Source: Rubrivivax sp.
GTDB taxonomy: Bacteria > Pseudomonadota > Gammaproteobacteria > Burkholderiales > Burkholderiaceae_C
Reading direction: 5' to 3'
NCBI GenBank assembly: GCA_019635285.1
Contig: JAHBZS010000034.1
Coordinates: 1 to 53,597, forward strand
Length of the DNA stretch: 53,597 nucleotides
Below the pieces are notes generated by a model, which saw only the letters and a program-made list of their open reading frames with translations, was not told the origin of the DNA and did not search any database. The position numbers and the translations under genes were made by a program. Shown piece after piece: positions 25,555-34,627 of the stretch (positions are counted from its first letter, which is position 1; each line of letters begins with the position of its first letter).

Positions 25555-26262
25555 ATGACCGCCCCCGTCACCACATCCTGGACCACCGTCACCGGCAGCG
25601 CCGGCAGCTTCGACGCCTACCTGGCGCTGCCGCCGGCCGGCCGCGGCCCGGGGCTGCTGCTGCTGCAGGAGATCTTCGGCGTCAATGCCCACATCCGCGC
25701 GGTGGCCGCGCAGTACGCGCTGGACGGCTTCGTGGTGCTGGCGCCCGACGTGTTCTGGCAGCAGGAAAAGCGCCTGGACATCGGCTACACGCCGCAGGAC
25801 ATTCAGCGCGGCCGTGCGCTGGCCATGGCCGCGGACAAGGCCGCGCTGCAGCGCGACCTGGCCGACAGCGTGAAGGCGCTGCGCGCGCGGCCCGAAGTGC
25901 AGGGCCGTGGCGTCGGCGCTTTCGGCTACTGCATGGGCGGCCGCCTGGCCTACGTGGCCGCGGCCACGGCGGGCGTCGACGCCGCCGTCGCCTACTACGG
26001 CGGCGGCATCCAGGACACGCTGGCGCTGGCGCCGCAGATCCGCTGCCCGATGCAGTTCCACTACGGCGCGCTGGACGCCAACATCCCGCTGAGCGCCGTC
26101 GACCAGGTGCGCGCGGCGATGCAGGGCAAGCCGGCCGAATTCTTCGTCTACGACGCCGCCGACCACGGCTTCAACTGCTGGGCGCGCGGCTCGTACCACG
26201 CCCCCAGCGCCGCGCTGGCGCACGGGCGCACGCTGCAGTTCTTCGCCGAACGCCTGTTCTGA
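25555..26262 (+). CDS. Dienelactone hydrolase family protein
   Basis: 235 residues, an alpha/beta hydrolase. The nucleophile elbow is GYCMGG (Cys as nucleophile), with the aspartate in GALDANIP and the histidine in DHGFNC, in the order C-D-H of dienelactone hydrolase. The LLQEIFGVNAHIRAVA block near residue 40 is family-typical. The true substrate may differ from dienelactone. An AAGGAG precedes the ATG at 25542-25547. It stands alone behind the hairpins and is convergent with the DUF2917 gene. Confidence 0.92.
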   Translation: MTAPVTTSWTTVTGSAGSFDAYLALPPAGRGPGLLLLQEIFGVNAHIRAVAAQYALDGFVVLAPDVFWQQEKRLDIGYTPQDIQRGRALAMAADKAALQRDLADSVKALRARPEVQGRGVGAFGYCMGGRLAYVAAATAGVDAAVAYYGGGIQDTLALAPQIRCPMQFHYGALDANIPLSAVDQVRAAMQGKPAEFFVYDAADHGFNCWARGSYHAPSAALAHGRTLQFFAERLF

Positions 26263-26271
26263 CGCTCAGCT

Positions 26272-26598
26272 TCAGCCGTCGGCCGTCACCGGGCCGAACT
26301 GCCAGCGCACGCGTTGCCGGCGCCAGGCGCGCCAGGCGCGCGCCCACGCGGCGGCCCACGGCACGGCGGTGTCCGCCACCTGCACCCGGGCCGGCCCCAG
26401 CGCCTCCACCAGCGTGCGGCCGCGGCCCAGCGCCACCTGGCCACCGGCGGGGACCACGCTGTCGCCGGCTTCGCCTTCCTGCGTCAACCAGGCCGCACCG
26501 CTGAGCACGCGCAGGCTGGCCTGGCGGCTGCCGTCGATGACCAGCACCTGGCGCTGAACCAGCTCGACGGTCCGGACCTGTGGCATCTGCATCTTCAT
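26272..26598 (-). CDS. DUF2917 domain protein
   Basis: 108 residues. The DUF2917 core is visible as VLSGAAWLTQEGEAGDSVVPAGGQVALGRG, followed by an Arg/Trp-rich C-terminus. ATG 26598 has GGAGG just upstream at 26604-26608. Function unknown; the family is frequent in Burkholderiales and is often divergent from a LysR gene, as here across 109 bp. Confidence 0.85.
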   Translation of the reverse strand: MKMQMPQVRTVELVQRQVLVIDGSRQASLRVLSGAAWLTQEGEAGDSVVPAGGQVALGRGRTLVEALGPARVQVADTAVPWAAAWARAWRAWRRQRVRWQFGPVTADG

Positions 26599-26707
26599 GG
26601 GAGCCTCCATTCGTGCGGCGCATCCATCTGCGCCGGTAGGCAGATTGAAGCGCGCCCTCTCCAGGAAGACAAACGAAAAGAACGCAGTTGATGGATGCAC
26701 ATAACGC

Positions 26708-27670
26708 ATGTATGGTGCGCGCATGGTGTCCCGCGCAAGCTCCGGCAGCCGGCGGCGGCCCGTCGGGCTGGCGCCGCTGCGCGGCTTCGAGGCGGCGGCG
26801 CGGCTGCTGTCGTTCACGCTCGCCGCCGAGGAGCTGAAGCTCACGCAGTCGTCGATCAGCCGCCAGATCGCCGCGCTGGAGCGCCAGGTCGGCAAGGCAC
26901 TGTTCGTGCGCCGCACGCGGGCACTGGAACTCACCGCCGCCGGCACGCAGCTGCAGCAGGCGGTGCGCCATGCGCTGAACGCGGTGGACCACTGCGTCGA
27001 CGAGATCCGCGGCGCGGGCGGCCAGCGCCGCGTCACGCTGACCACCTATGCGTCCTTCGCGTCGCTGTGGCTGGCGCCGCGGCTGGCGCAGTTCCAGCGC
27101 GAGCACCCCGGCATCGAGATCCGGCTCGACGCCTCGGACCGCGCGGTCGACCTGCAGGCCGAGGACGTGGACCTGGCGATCCGCTGGATGCCGCCCGGCC
27201 CGCTGCCACCGGGCACGACGGTGCTGGTCGAGGACCTGGTCACCGCGGCCATCAGCCCGCGCTTGTTGCCGGCCACGCCGCTGCGCTCGCCCGCCGAGCT
27301 GGCGCGCTGGCCGCTGCTCGATCTGGACGAAGTGGTGCGCGGCGCGCAGTTGCTGAACTGGGCCACCTGGTTCGACTTCGCCGGCGCCGGGCGCGTCGAG
27401 CCCACGGCCGGCCGGTTGGTCTTCTCCTTCGTCGACCAGGCGGTGCAGGCCGCCGTGCGCGGCCAGGGCGTGGCCCTGGTGCGCTCACCCTTCCTGCAGG
27501 ACTACGTGGCCAGCGGCGACCTGGTGATGCCCTTTCCCGGCCTGCTGATGCCCTCGGGCTACCGCCACGTGCTGGTGCGCCACCCGCAGGCGGCGCGGCG
27601 GCCGCAGGTGGCGGCCTTCCTGGACTGGCTGCTGGAGCAGTTCCGGCAGGCGCCGCAACTCGAAGGATGA
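26708..27670 (+). CDS. LysR family transcriptional regulator, GcvA-like
   Basis: 320 residues with the N-terminal winged helix (LRGFEAAARLLSFTLAAEELKLTQSSISRQIAALERQVG) and a substrate-binding domain from about residue 105. The FEAAARLLSFT start resembles the GcvA branch. ATG 26708 or 26723 may be the start; both lack a clear Shine-Dalgarno. It is divergent from DUF2917. The Bug receptor 184 bp downstream is a possible target. Confidence 0.9.
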   Translation: MYGARMVSRASSGSRRRPVGLAPLRGFEAAARLLSFTLAAEELKLTQSSISRQIAALERQVGKALFVRRTRALELTAAGTQLQQAVRHALNAVDHCVDEIRGAGGQRRVTLTTYASFASLWLAPRLAQFQREHPGIEIRLDASDRAVDLQAEDVDLAIRWMPPGPLPPGTTVLVEDLVTAAISPRLLPATPLRSPAELARWPLLDLDEVVRGAQLLNWATWFDFAGAGRVEPTAGRLVFSFVDQAVQAAVRGQGVALVRSPFLQDYVASGDLVMPFPGLLMPSGYRHVLVRHPQAARRPQVAAFLDWLLEQFRQAPQLEG

Positions 27671-27671
27671 C

Positions 27672-27774
27672 GTGGCGCCGCGCGGCGCGCCACCTTTCGC
27701 CCTTGCGCCCGCAGCGCTCCCGAGGAGCGCACCGCTGCGCGGGCCCTGCGCGCCGCCGCCGGAGGCGCTCCGGC
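27672..27774 (+). terminator. Cluster of three hairpins after the LysR gene
   Basis: Three stems follow the stop: GTGGCGC/GCGCCAC at 27672-27693 (8-nt loop, followed by CTTT), GCGCTCC-CGA-GGAGCGC at 27714-27730 and GCCGGAG-GCG-CTCCGGC at 27758-27774, the latter two with perfect 7-bp stems and 3-nt loops. They fill the gap between the LysR gene and the downstream Bug receptor. Confidence 0.55.
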
Positions 27775-27854
27775 GCGGCCCCGTGGCACCATACGTGGCG
27801 AGGCGCGGCCATCGGCGCGGCGACGCCCGACACACCACCATGAGGAGACCCGCC

Positions 27855-28841
27855 ATGCACCGCCATCCGATCGACCGCCGCCGCCTGCTGCAGCTGGGCG
27901 CGGGCAGCGCCGCCGCGCTGGCCACGCCGTGGCTGCGTGCGCAGGCCTGGCCCAGCAAGCCGATCCGGCTGGTGGTGCCCTTTGCGCCGGGCGGCAGCTC
28001 GGAGATCATCGCCCGCGCCACCGCGGCCGAGATGGGCAAGCTGCTCGGCCAGTCGGTGTTCGTCGACAACAAGCCCGGCGGCGCCGGCAACATCGCCATG
28101 ACCGAGGTCGCGCGGGCCGACGACCAGCACACGCTGATCCTCGGCCACATCGGCACGCTGGCGGTCAACCCGTACATCTTCGAGAAGCTGTCCTTCGACG
28201 TGAACAAGGACTTCAAGCCGGTGTCGCTGCTGGCCAAGGTGCCGAGCCTGTACCTGGTCAATCCGGAGGTGCCGGCGAAGAACCTGGTGGAGTTCATCGC
28301 GCTGGCGAAGAAGAAGCCGGGCCAGTTGAACTACGGCTCGGCCGGCAACGGCAGCGCCGGCCATCTGGCGATGGAATACCTGAAGATGGCCAGCGGCACC
28401 TTCATGACGCACGTGCCCTACCGCGGCACCGGGCCGATGCTCACCGACCTGATCGCCGGGCGCCTGGACGCGGCGTCCATCGGCGCCGCCGCGGTGATCC
28501 AGTTCATCCGCGCCGGCAAGCTGCGCTGCATCGCGACGGGCACCGCGCAGCGCATCGCCCAGCTGCCCGACGTGCCGACGGTCGCCGAGCAGGGCTTCCC
28601 CGGCTTCGAGATGACGCAGTGGTACGGCTTGAACGCCCCCGCGTCGCTGCCGCAGGCGGCGATCGACAAGCTGGCCGCGGCCGCCGCGAAGGCGGTGAAG
28701 GAGCCGGCCACGCAGGAGCGGCTGGCCAACGACGCGGCCATCGCCGTGGGCAGCACGGCCGCCGAATACGCCCAGTTCATCGGCGCCGAGCAGAAGCGCT
28801 GGCAGCCGGTGATCGCGCGGGCGAAGATCAAGCCGGACTGA
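27855..28841 (+). CDS. Bug (TctC) family periplasmic solute-binding protein
   Basis: 328 residues. The signal region has RRRLLQLGAG, a twin-arginine-like start, then ALATPWLRAQA. The mature domain shows WPSKPIRLVVPFAPGGSSEIIAR, VVDNKPGGAGNIAM-type and MTHVPYRGTGPML motifs, and a QLPDVPTVAEQGFPGFE C-terminal block typical of the Bug family. ATG 27855 has TGAGGAG at 27841-27847; an ATG at 27840 is also in frame. Without TctA/TctB neighbours it is an orphan; ligand unknown. Confidence 0.93.
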   Translation: MHRHPIDRRRLLQLGAGSAAALATPWLRAQAWPSKPIRLVVPFAPGGSSEIIARATAAEMGKLLGQSVFVDNKPGGAGNIAMTEVARADDQHTLILGHIGTLAVNPYIFEKLSFDVNKDFKPVSLLAKVPSLYLVNPEVPAKNLVEFIALAKKKPGQLNYGSAGNGSAGHLAMEYLKMASGTFMTHVPYRGTGPMLTDLIAGRLDAASIGAAAVIQFIRAGKLRCIATGTAQRIAQLPDVPTVAEQGFPGFEMTQWYGLNAPASLPQAAIDKLAAAAAKAVKEPATQERLANDAAIAVGSTAAEYAQFIGAEQKRWQPVIARAKIKPD

Positions 28842-28954
28842 AGGCGGGCCGCCTTCCCTGGCCGCCCACGGCGGCGACGGCGCGCCTGAGTTTCGCCCGG
28901 GGCGTGCGCGGCGGTCGTGCGGGCGGAATATTCGGCATCTGACAGGGCACGTCC

Positions 28955-29644
28955 ATGCAACGGTTCCAGACTTCCTCGGTGGCCTCCCGCCTGCGTCGCC
29001 GGCAACTGACCCCCCGCCCTGCCGCGCCACCGCCGAAGGCCGGCAGCGACAAGCTGTTCGGCAAGTACGACGAGCTGATGCGCCTGGTACTCGGCTTCCT
29101 GCTGACCGGCGTGCTGGGCGCCTACCTCTCGCACAAGTACACGACCGAGCAGGCCGACCTGACGGCGGCCGGCAAGGTCTTCAACGACTACAGCAAGCTC
29201 GTCGGCGACCGCTACTTTGCGCAGAACCGCCTCTTCCTGCACCTGCGGGACACGCGAGGCGACGCGGCCAAGGCCACCGTGGACCGCTTCACCGAACGGC
29301 TCGACGCCTACCGGGATGTGGTGCAGCACTGGAATTCGGCGCGAGGCTTCAACCGCGAGATGATCCGGCTGTACTTCGGCGACGCCCTGTACAACGCGGA
29401 GCGGGACATCCACTACGCCTTCAGAAGCTGGGGGCAGTCGCTGGAAGCGGAACTCAAGCAGGCGGGGTCGGTGAACTTCGAATGCATGGCGTCGGAGATC
29501 GACAAGCTGCTCGACGCGGTCAACCAGCTGCAGTCGGACATGGCCAGAGCCATGCAGGAAGGCAAGGTGGGCAGCGCCAAGGCGACGGCGGCGGGCCAGC
29601 GCAACGAACGCCCTGGCACGGTCTGCCTGACCAGTACACCCTGA
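28955..29644 (+). CDS. Hypothetical single-pass membrane protein
   Basis: 229 residues. The N-terminus is basic and Pro-rich, one hydrophobic segment spans about residues 41-58 (MRLVLGFLLTGVLGAYL), and the rest is predicted helical with many charged residues (LHLRDTRGDAAKATVDRF; LDAVNQLQSDMARAMQEG). The layout suggests a membrane-anchored coiled-coil protein facing one side of the membrane. I recognise no family. A weak ribosome site precedes the ATG. Confidence 0.65.
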   Translation: MQRFQTSSVASRLRRRQLTPRPAAPPPKAGSDKLFGKYDELMRLVLGFLLTGVLGAYLSHKYTTEQADLTAAGKVFNDYSKLVGDRYFAQNRLFLHLRDTRGDAAKATVDRFTERLDAYRDVVQHWNSARGFNREMIRLYFGDALYNAERDIHYAFRSWGQSLEAELKQAGSVNFECMASEIDKLLDAVNQLQSDMARAMQEGKVGSAKATAAGQRNERPGTVCLTSTP

Positions 29645-29737
29645 TCGGCCCTCGCGGCAGGCCGTACCCAACGGGTACACGCCACGCGCCGCCGCCGGGC
29701 CCCAGCGTGCGCGACCGGCGTCGTGCACGCAAGAACG

Positions 29738-29760
29738 GGCCGGGCAGAAAGTTCCCGGCC
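29738..29760. terminator. Hairpin between convergent genes
   Basis: GGCCGGG at 29738-29744 pairs with CCCGGCC at 29754-29760 over a 9-nt loop, between the stops of the membrane-protein gene and the AbgB-like gene, where a bidirectional terminator is expected. No T-tract. Confidence 0.5.
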
Positions 29761-29769
29761 GTGTGCCGC

Positions 29770-31188
29770 TCAGGCCGCCGCGGGCAGCGTGGCCTCCGGC
29801 GGAATCGGGCAGACATAGGGCCCGCCGCGGCGTTGTTCGAGTTCCTCGCGCGCGCGCTGCAGCAGCGCCGGGTCGTCGAAGAGCCGCAGCGCCGTCGCCG
29901 CCAGCGCGCGCGCGGCCAGGCGCAGGCCGGCATGGGCCATGCCGGTCTTGCCCTGCGCCACCAGCTGCCATGAGTGCATCGGCGTGCCGAAGGCGAAGCA
30001 GGCCACCCAGCACTGCGCGGTGGGCGTGACCCAGCTCACGTCGCCGACATCGGTGGAGCCGTAGAGCGGCTCGTCGCGGTTCGGCCGGTACTCGGCCACG
30101 CCTTCGAAGAGCGTGGGCCGGGCGTGGCGCAGCACCTGGCCCAGCGAGCGCTCGGCGGCGGCCACGTCGTTGTCGCTCAAGGTGGTGGCAAAGCGCTGGG
30201 CCTCGTCGCGCTCGGCGGCGCCGACCGGCAACTGGCCGATGGCCAGCAGCTCCTCGTGCATCACGCGGTTGAGCACGTCGTTGAGCAGCAGGTTCGAACA
30301 GGCCTTCTCGAACAGGATCTCCAGCTCGCAGCCGGTCATCAGCGCCGCGCCGCGGGCCACGTCGCAGACCCGCGCGTACAGCGCCGCGGCTTCGGCATTG
30401 GAGACGGCGCGCACCAGGTGCAGCACCTCGGCCCGCGCCTGCACGACGTTGGGCGACAGGCCGCCGCTGTCGGTCACCGCGTAGTGCACGCGCGCGTGCG
30501 GCGGCATGTGCTCGCGCAGGTAGTTGCAGCCGACGTTCATCAGCTCGACGGCGTCGAGCGCGCTGCGCCCGAGGTGCGGCGACTGCGCGGCATGCGAGGC
30601 GCGGCCGTGGAAGCGGAAGCGCGCCTGCACGTTGGCCAGCGAGGACTGGTCGAACACGCCGGTGTGGCTGGCCGGATGCCAGGTCAGCGCCGCGGCCAGG
30701 TCGTCGAACAGGCCGGCGCGCGCCATGAAGGTCTTGCCCGAGCCGCCTTCCTCGGCCGGGCAGCCGTAGAAGCGCACGCGCCCGGGTCGGCCCGTCGCCT
30801 TCAGCTGCGCGGCCACGCCGATGGCCGCCAGGTGCGCCGCCGCGCCCAGCAGGTGGTGGCCGCAGCCGTGGCCGTTGAGCCCCGGATGCTCGAGCGACGG
30901 CGCGCAGCTCAGCGCGCCGCTCTGCTGGTTCAGCCCCGACAGCGCGTCGTACTCGCCCAGCAGGCCGATCACCGGGCCGCCTTCCCCAGCCTCGGCGACG
31001 AAGGCCGTCGGGATGCCGGCGACGCCGCGCGTCACGCGGAAGCCCGCGGCGGCCAGCGCGTCGGCATGCAGCGCGGCCGATTCGCGTTCGGCATAGCGCA
31101 GCTCGGCCAGCCCCCAGATGCGGTCGGCCAGCGCCTCCAGGCGCGGCGCCTCGCGTTCGAGCAGGGAAAGCGACTCGTTGTGCCTCAT
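29770..31188 (-). CDS. M20 family amidohydrolase, AbgB-like (aminobenzoyl-glutamate hydrolase type)
   Basis: 472 residues. Motifs are LGEYDALSGLNQQ, LNGHGCGHHLLGAA (metal ligands), YGCPAEEGGSGKTF, the dimerisation GRASHAAQSPHLGRSAL and GSTDVGDVSWVTP. This pattern matches AbgB, which splits p-aminobenzoyl-glutamate, and related aminoacylases. The ATG at 31188 begins 1 bp after the Bug gene stop, so the two form an operon. The Bug receptor may supply its substrate, but this is inference. Confidence 0.88.
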   Translation of the reverse strand: MRHNESLSLLEREAPRLEALADRIWGLAELRYAERESAALHADALAAAGFRVTRGVAGIPTAFVAEAGEGGPVIGLLGEYDALSGLNQQSGALSCAPSLEHPGLNGHGCGHHLLGAAAHLAAIGVAAQLKATGRPGRVRFYGCPAEEGGSGKTFMARAGLFDDLAAALTWHPASHTGVFDQSSLANVQARFRFHGRASHAAQSPHLGRSALDAVELMNVGCNYLREHMPPHARVHYAVTDSGGLSPNVVQARAEVLHLVRAVSNAEAAALYARVCDVARGAALMTGCELEILFEKACSNLLLNDVLNRVMHEELLAIGQLPVGAAERDEAQRFATTLSDNDVAAAERSLGQVLRHARPTLFEGVAEYRPNRDEPLYGSTDVGDVSWVTPTAQCWVACFAFGTPMHSWQLVAQGKTGMAHAGLRLAARALAATALRLFDDPALLQRAREELEQRRGGPYVCPIPPEATLPAAA

Positions 31189-31189
31189 C

Positions 31190-32200
31190 TCAATCCACCT
31201 GAATGGCCGCACGCTTGGCGATGGCCCGGTTGCGTGCCAGCTGCGTGCTGATCTGCTGGCTGAATTCGGCACTGCCGGTGCCCAGAGGCGTGGCCGCCAG
31301 CTGGGCGAAACGCGTCAGGGTCTCCGGTGCCTTGAGCGCATTTTGCGCCGCGCTGCGCAGCCGGTCAGCCACCTCGGGCGGCGTCTTGGCATTCACCACC
31401 AGGCCGAACCAGGTCTGCACCAGGTCGTTCAGCTCGGCATGCCCCAGCTCCTTCAGGGTCGGCACCTGCGGCAGGTCGGCCAGGCGCTTGTCTGCGGCAA
31501 CGGCCAGCGGCCGCAGCTTGCCGGCCTTGATCAGCGGCAGCACCGACGGCGCCTGGTCCACCAGCCAGGGCATCAGGCCCGAGACCACGTCGCCCTGCGC
31601 CGGCCCCATGCCGCGATAGGGCACCGGCACGATCTTCAGCTTGAATTCATCGCCGAAGGCCTCGACGAACAGGTGGCCCAGGCTGCCGACGCCCGGCACC
31701 GGCGCACTCAGGCCCGTCTTGCGGCGCTGCAGCTCGGCCACGAAGCCGGCGAAGTCCTTGGCCGGGAACGACGGATGGACCGACAGGATCGACGGAATCG
31801 ACACCAGGTTGACCAGCGGCAGCAGCTGCCGGTTGGTGGCTTCGGCCTTGTCGTAGAAGATGGGGTTGACCGCCATCGTGCTGACCGTGGCCATGCCGAT
31901 GGTGTAGCCGTCCGGGGCCGCGCGGACCACCGCTTCGGTGCCCAGCTGGCCGCCGGCGCCGGCGCGGTTGTCGACGATGATCATCTGGCCCAGCTCGTGG
32001 CGCATCTGCTCGGCGACGACGCGGGCCACCAGGTCGGTCGATCCGCCGGCGGCGAAAGGCACGATGAGCGTGATGGGCTTGTTCGGGAAACCCGCCTGCG
32101 CCTGCGCCGACAATGGCGCGAGGGCACACAGGGCGATGGCGGCCAGTGCGGCGCGTCGCCCCGAGGGGCCGACGTTCGAACGGGATGAGGCAAAGAACAT
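31190..32200 (-). CDS. Bug (TctC) family periplasmic solute-binding protein upstream of the AbgB-like gene
   Basis: 336 residues. A Sec signal peptide (RRAALAAIALCALAPLSAQAQA) precedes PNKPITLIVPFAAGGSTDLVAR, VDNRAGAGGQLGTEAV, VPYRGMGPAQGDVVSG and DLPQVPTLKELGH. It is first in a two-gene operon with the AbgB-like amidohydrolase and divergent from a LysR gene, so a LysR-controlled uptake-and-cleavage system for an N-acyl amino acid is suggested. No TctA/TctB permease is in the window. Confidence 0.92.
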   Translation of the reverse strand: MFFASSRSNVGPSGRRAALAAIALCALAPLSAQAQAGFPNKPITLIVPFAAGGSTDLVARVVAEQMRHELGQMIIVDNRAGAGGQLGTEAVVRAAPDGYTIGMATVSTMAVNPIFYDKAEATNRQLLPLVNLVSIPSILSVHPSFPAKDFAGFVAELQRRKTGLSAPVPGVGSLGHLFVEAFGDEFKLKIVPVPYRGMGPAQGDVVSGLMPWLVDQAPSVLPLIKAGKLRPLAVAADKRLADLPQVPTLKELGHAELNDLVQTWFGLVVNAKTPPEVADRLRSAAQNALKAPETLTRFAQLAATPLGTGSAEFSQQISTQLARNRAIAKRAAIQVD

Positions 32201-32311
32201 GCTGTCTCCTGAGGTTCTGGGTGGGAATGGCGGCCGCAGCCGGCTTGCCGGTCACTGTAGGCAGCCGCCGCGTCGACGACCAGTCGCTTCTGCCACGCCG
32301 CTATCGGCGCT

Positions 32312-32371
32312 GCTTATGGCACGGCTTATGGCGCCGCTCATGGCGCGGCCATGGGCCCTGCACACGGCGCG
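32312..32371. repeat. 12-bp imperfect tandem repeat in the LysR leader
   Basis: Five imperfect units of 12 bp begin at 32312, 32324, 32336, 32348 and 32360, with the pattern GCTTATGGCACG and changes at a few positions. They lie upstream of and across the first in-frame ATG (32351). In that frame they would read Ala-(Tyr/His/Met)-Gly-X, but no upstream start codon exists. Confidence 0.85.
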
Positions 32372-32395
32372 GCGGCCACGGCCGGCCGGCCGGCG

Positions 32396-33361
32396 ATGAC
32401 GACCGCGGCCGAGCACGACAGCGGCCTGGCCACGGTGCTCTATGCGCGCCTGGCGGCGCATTCACGGCTGCGCCAGCTGCAGCTGCTGGTGGAGATCGAC
32501 GACTGCGGCAGCATCGCGCGTGCCGCCGAGCGGCTGCACCTGTCGCAGCCGGCGGCCACGCAGGCCCTGGCCGAGCTGGAGCGGCTGCTCGACATCAAGC
32601 TCTTCGAACGCCACGCGCGCGGCGCACGCGCCACCGCGGCCGGCCGCGCGCTGCTGGCGGCGGCCCGCGGCACGCTGGCCGAATTGCGCGAAGCGGCTGA
32701 ATCGCTGGCCGCCATCCGCCGCGGCGCGCCGGGCACCTTGCGCCTGGGCGCCATTCCGGCCGCCACCGCGTCATTGATGCCGCCGCTGCTGGCGGCGCTG
32801 GCGCAGAGCCATCCGGAGGTGCATCTCGAGCTCCTCGAAGACCGCGGCAGCCGGCTGCTGCCGCTGCTGACGGCCGGCGGCCTGGACGCGGTGTTCTGCC
32901 GCCGGCCGCCGGCCTTGCCGTCCGGCTTCCGCTTCGAGGCGCTGCGCGACGATGCCGTCGTCGTGGCCGCCGGCGCGACGCATCCGTTGGCCGGCGGCCG
33001 CGGCCTCGCGCTCGCCGACCTGGCCGAGTCGCGCTGGGTGCTGCCGGCGGCGCACACCCAGCTGCGGGAGATCTTCGAACAGACCGTGCGGCAGGCGCTG
33101 CCCGACGTGCGCTGCGTACCCGCCTCGACGATCTCGCTGCCGCTGCTGGCCGGCCTGCTGGCGCAGGACGGCGTGGTCACGCTGGTGCCGCTGAGCCTGG
33201 CCGACGCGCTGATCGGCAGCCAGCCGGTCGTGCGCCTGGACGTGAGCGTCGAGGCGCAGCTGGGCCCGCTGGGCGTGGCCTACGACGCCGGCTGCCAGTT
33301 CGAGCTGCTGCAGGAATGCCTGCAGCTGGCGCGGCGCGGCGCGCGGCCACCGCAGGCCTGA
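32396..33361 (+). CDS. LysR family transcriptional regulator
   Basis: 321 residues from ATG 32396 (336 from ATG 32351). The N-terminal helix-turn-helix is GSIARAAERLHLSQPAATQALAELERLLD; the effector domain starts near residue 107 (GTLRLGAIPAATASLMPPLL). Neither start has a clear Shine-Dalgarno. It is divergent from the Bug-abgB operon, the arrangement expected of its regulator. Confidence 0.9.
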   Translation: MTTAAEHDSGLATVLYARLAAHSRLRQLQLLVEIDDCGSIARAAERLHLSQPAATQALAELERLLDIKLFERHARGARATAAGRALLAAARGTLAELREAAESLAAIRRGAPGTLRLGAIPAATASLMPPLLAALAQSHPEVHLELLEDRGSRLLPLLTAGGLDAVFCRRPPALPSGFRFEALRDDAVVVAAGATHPLAGGRGLALADLAESRWVLPAAHTQLREIFEQTVRQALPDVRCVPASTISLPLLAGLLAQDGVVTLVPLSLADALIGSQPVVRLDVSVEAQLGPLGVAYDAGCQFELLQECLQLARRGARPPQA

Positions 33362-33432
33362 GGTCGTCGCCGGTGCGCGGCTTCAGCCGCGTGCGGGCCC
33401 GCGTCGGGCGCCGACGGCGACCGCGGCGGCGC

Positions 33433-33618
33433 TCACAACAACGGCGTCAGCCGCTCCAGCGCGATCACCGCAAAGAAGCCCAGCCCGGCGAGCACGGTCC
33501 ACTTCAGCACGATCAGCCCGCGCTGCAGCCACACCCGCTGCTGTGTGCCGATGTACATGCCGAAGCACAGCAGCGCGGCCAGCAGCAGCCCGCCGAAGGC
33601 CAGACGGAAGATCACCAT
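33433..33618 (-). CDS. Small membrane protein downstream of lpxC
   Basis: 61 residues with two hydrophobic helices ([21 protein letters not shown] and a second [21 protein letters not shown]). The ATG at 33618 overlaps the lpxC stop by 7 bp, so it is coupled to lpxC. I do not recognise the family; a role at the inner membrane is inferred only from its helices. Confidence 0.75.
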   Translation of the reverse strand: MVIFRLAFGGLLLAALLCFGMYIGTQQRVWLQRGLIVLKWTVLAGLGFFAVIALERLTPLL

Positions 33619-34547
33619 GCGGGGGCCAGCTCGGCAAAACCTTGGGGCGCCTGTGCCTCGTCGTCGAAGGTGACGGTGTCGTAGGCGGTGGGGTCGGCCA
33701 GCAGCGCGCGCAGCAGCTTGTTGTTCAGCGCATGGCCGCTGCGGTAGGCGCTGTAGGCCGCCAGCAGCGGCTGGCCCAGCACATGCAGGTCGCCGATGGC
33801 GTCCAGGATCTTGTGCTTGGCGAACTCGTCGCCGTAGCGCAGCCCCTCGGCATTGAGCACGCGCACCTCGTCGACGACGATCACGTTGTCCAGGCTGCCG
33901 CCCAGGCCCAGGCCGCGCGAGCGCATCATCTCCACGTCCTTGGTGAAGCCGAAGGTGCGCGCGCGCGCGATGTCGCGCTTGTACTGGCCCTGGCTGAAGT
34001 CGAACACCACCTGCTGGCCGGTTTCGTCCACCGCCGGATGGTTGAACTCGATCTCGAAGCTCAAGCGGTAGCCGTGGTACGGCTCCAGCCGCGCCCACTT
34101 CAATGTCGCGCCCTCGCCCTCGCGGATCTCCACCGGCTTCTTCACGCGCAGGAAGCGCTTGGGCGCGTTCTGCTTGACGATGCCGGCGCTCTGCAGCAGG
34201 TAGACGAAGCTCGCCGCCGAGCCGTCGAGCACCGGCACTTCCTCGCCGCTGATGTCGATGACCAGGTTGTCCAGCCCCAGGCCGGCGCAGGCCGACAGCA
34301 GGTGCTCGATGGTCTGCACGGTGGGCTGGCCGGGCAGGCCGCCCGGCGAGATGGTGGTGGCCATGCGCGTGTCGCTGACGGCCGTCACCGACACCGGGAT
34401 GTCCACCGGCGTCGGCAGGTCGACGCGGCGGAAGACGATGCCGCTGTCCGGCGGCGCCGGCTTCAGCGTCAGTTCGACCTTCTGGCCGCTGTGCACGCCC
34501 AGGCCCACGGCGTGGGTCACCGACTTCAGGGTGCGTTGCGCGAGCAT
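33612..34547 (-). CDS. lpxC: UDP-3-O-acyl-N-acetylglucosamine deacetylase
   Basis: 311 residues. LpxC performs the committed step of lipid A synthesis. The zinc ligands are visible: His in [19 protein letters not shown] (near residue 80), and His/Asp in [11 protein letters not shown] (near 240). GVHSG near the N-terminus and the C-terminal [13 protein letters not shown] are also present. It is normally close behind ftsZ in this order, but here ftsZ lies about 12 kb upstream on the same strand. Confidence 0.97.
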   Translation of the reverse strand: MLAQRTLKSVTHAVGLGVHSGQKVELTLKPAPPDSGIVFRRVDLPTPVDIPVSVTAVSDTRMATTISPGGLPGQPTVQTIEHLLSACAGLGLDNLVIDISGEEVPVLDGSAASFVYLLQSAGIVKQNAPKRFLRVKKPVEIREGEGATLKWARLEPYHGYRLSFEIEFNHPAVDETGQQVVFDFSQGQYKRDIARARTFGFTKDVEMMRSRGLGLGGSLDNVIVVDEVRVLNAEGLRYGDEFAKHKILDAIGDLHVLGQPLLAAYSAYRSGHALNNKLLRALLADPTAYDTVTFDDEAQAPQGFAELAPAW

Positions 34548-34627
34548 GGGGGAATTGTCGGCGAATCGGAGGGGCGGCGCGCCACTGTGGCCTAATCGCG
34601 CCTTTGCACAAAAGCTATGGAGCCACC

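Noticed and set aside
34604-34627. Longer start for the small basic protein
   Set aside because: The additional residues lack a ribosome site and are not needed; ATG 34628 is the simpler start.
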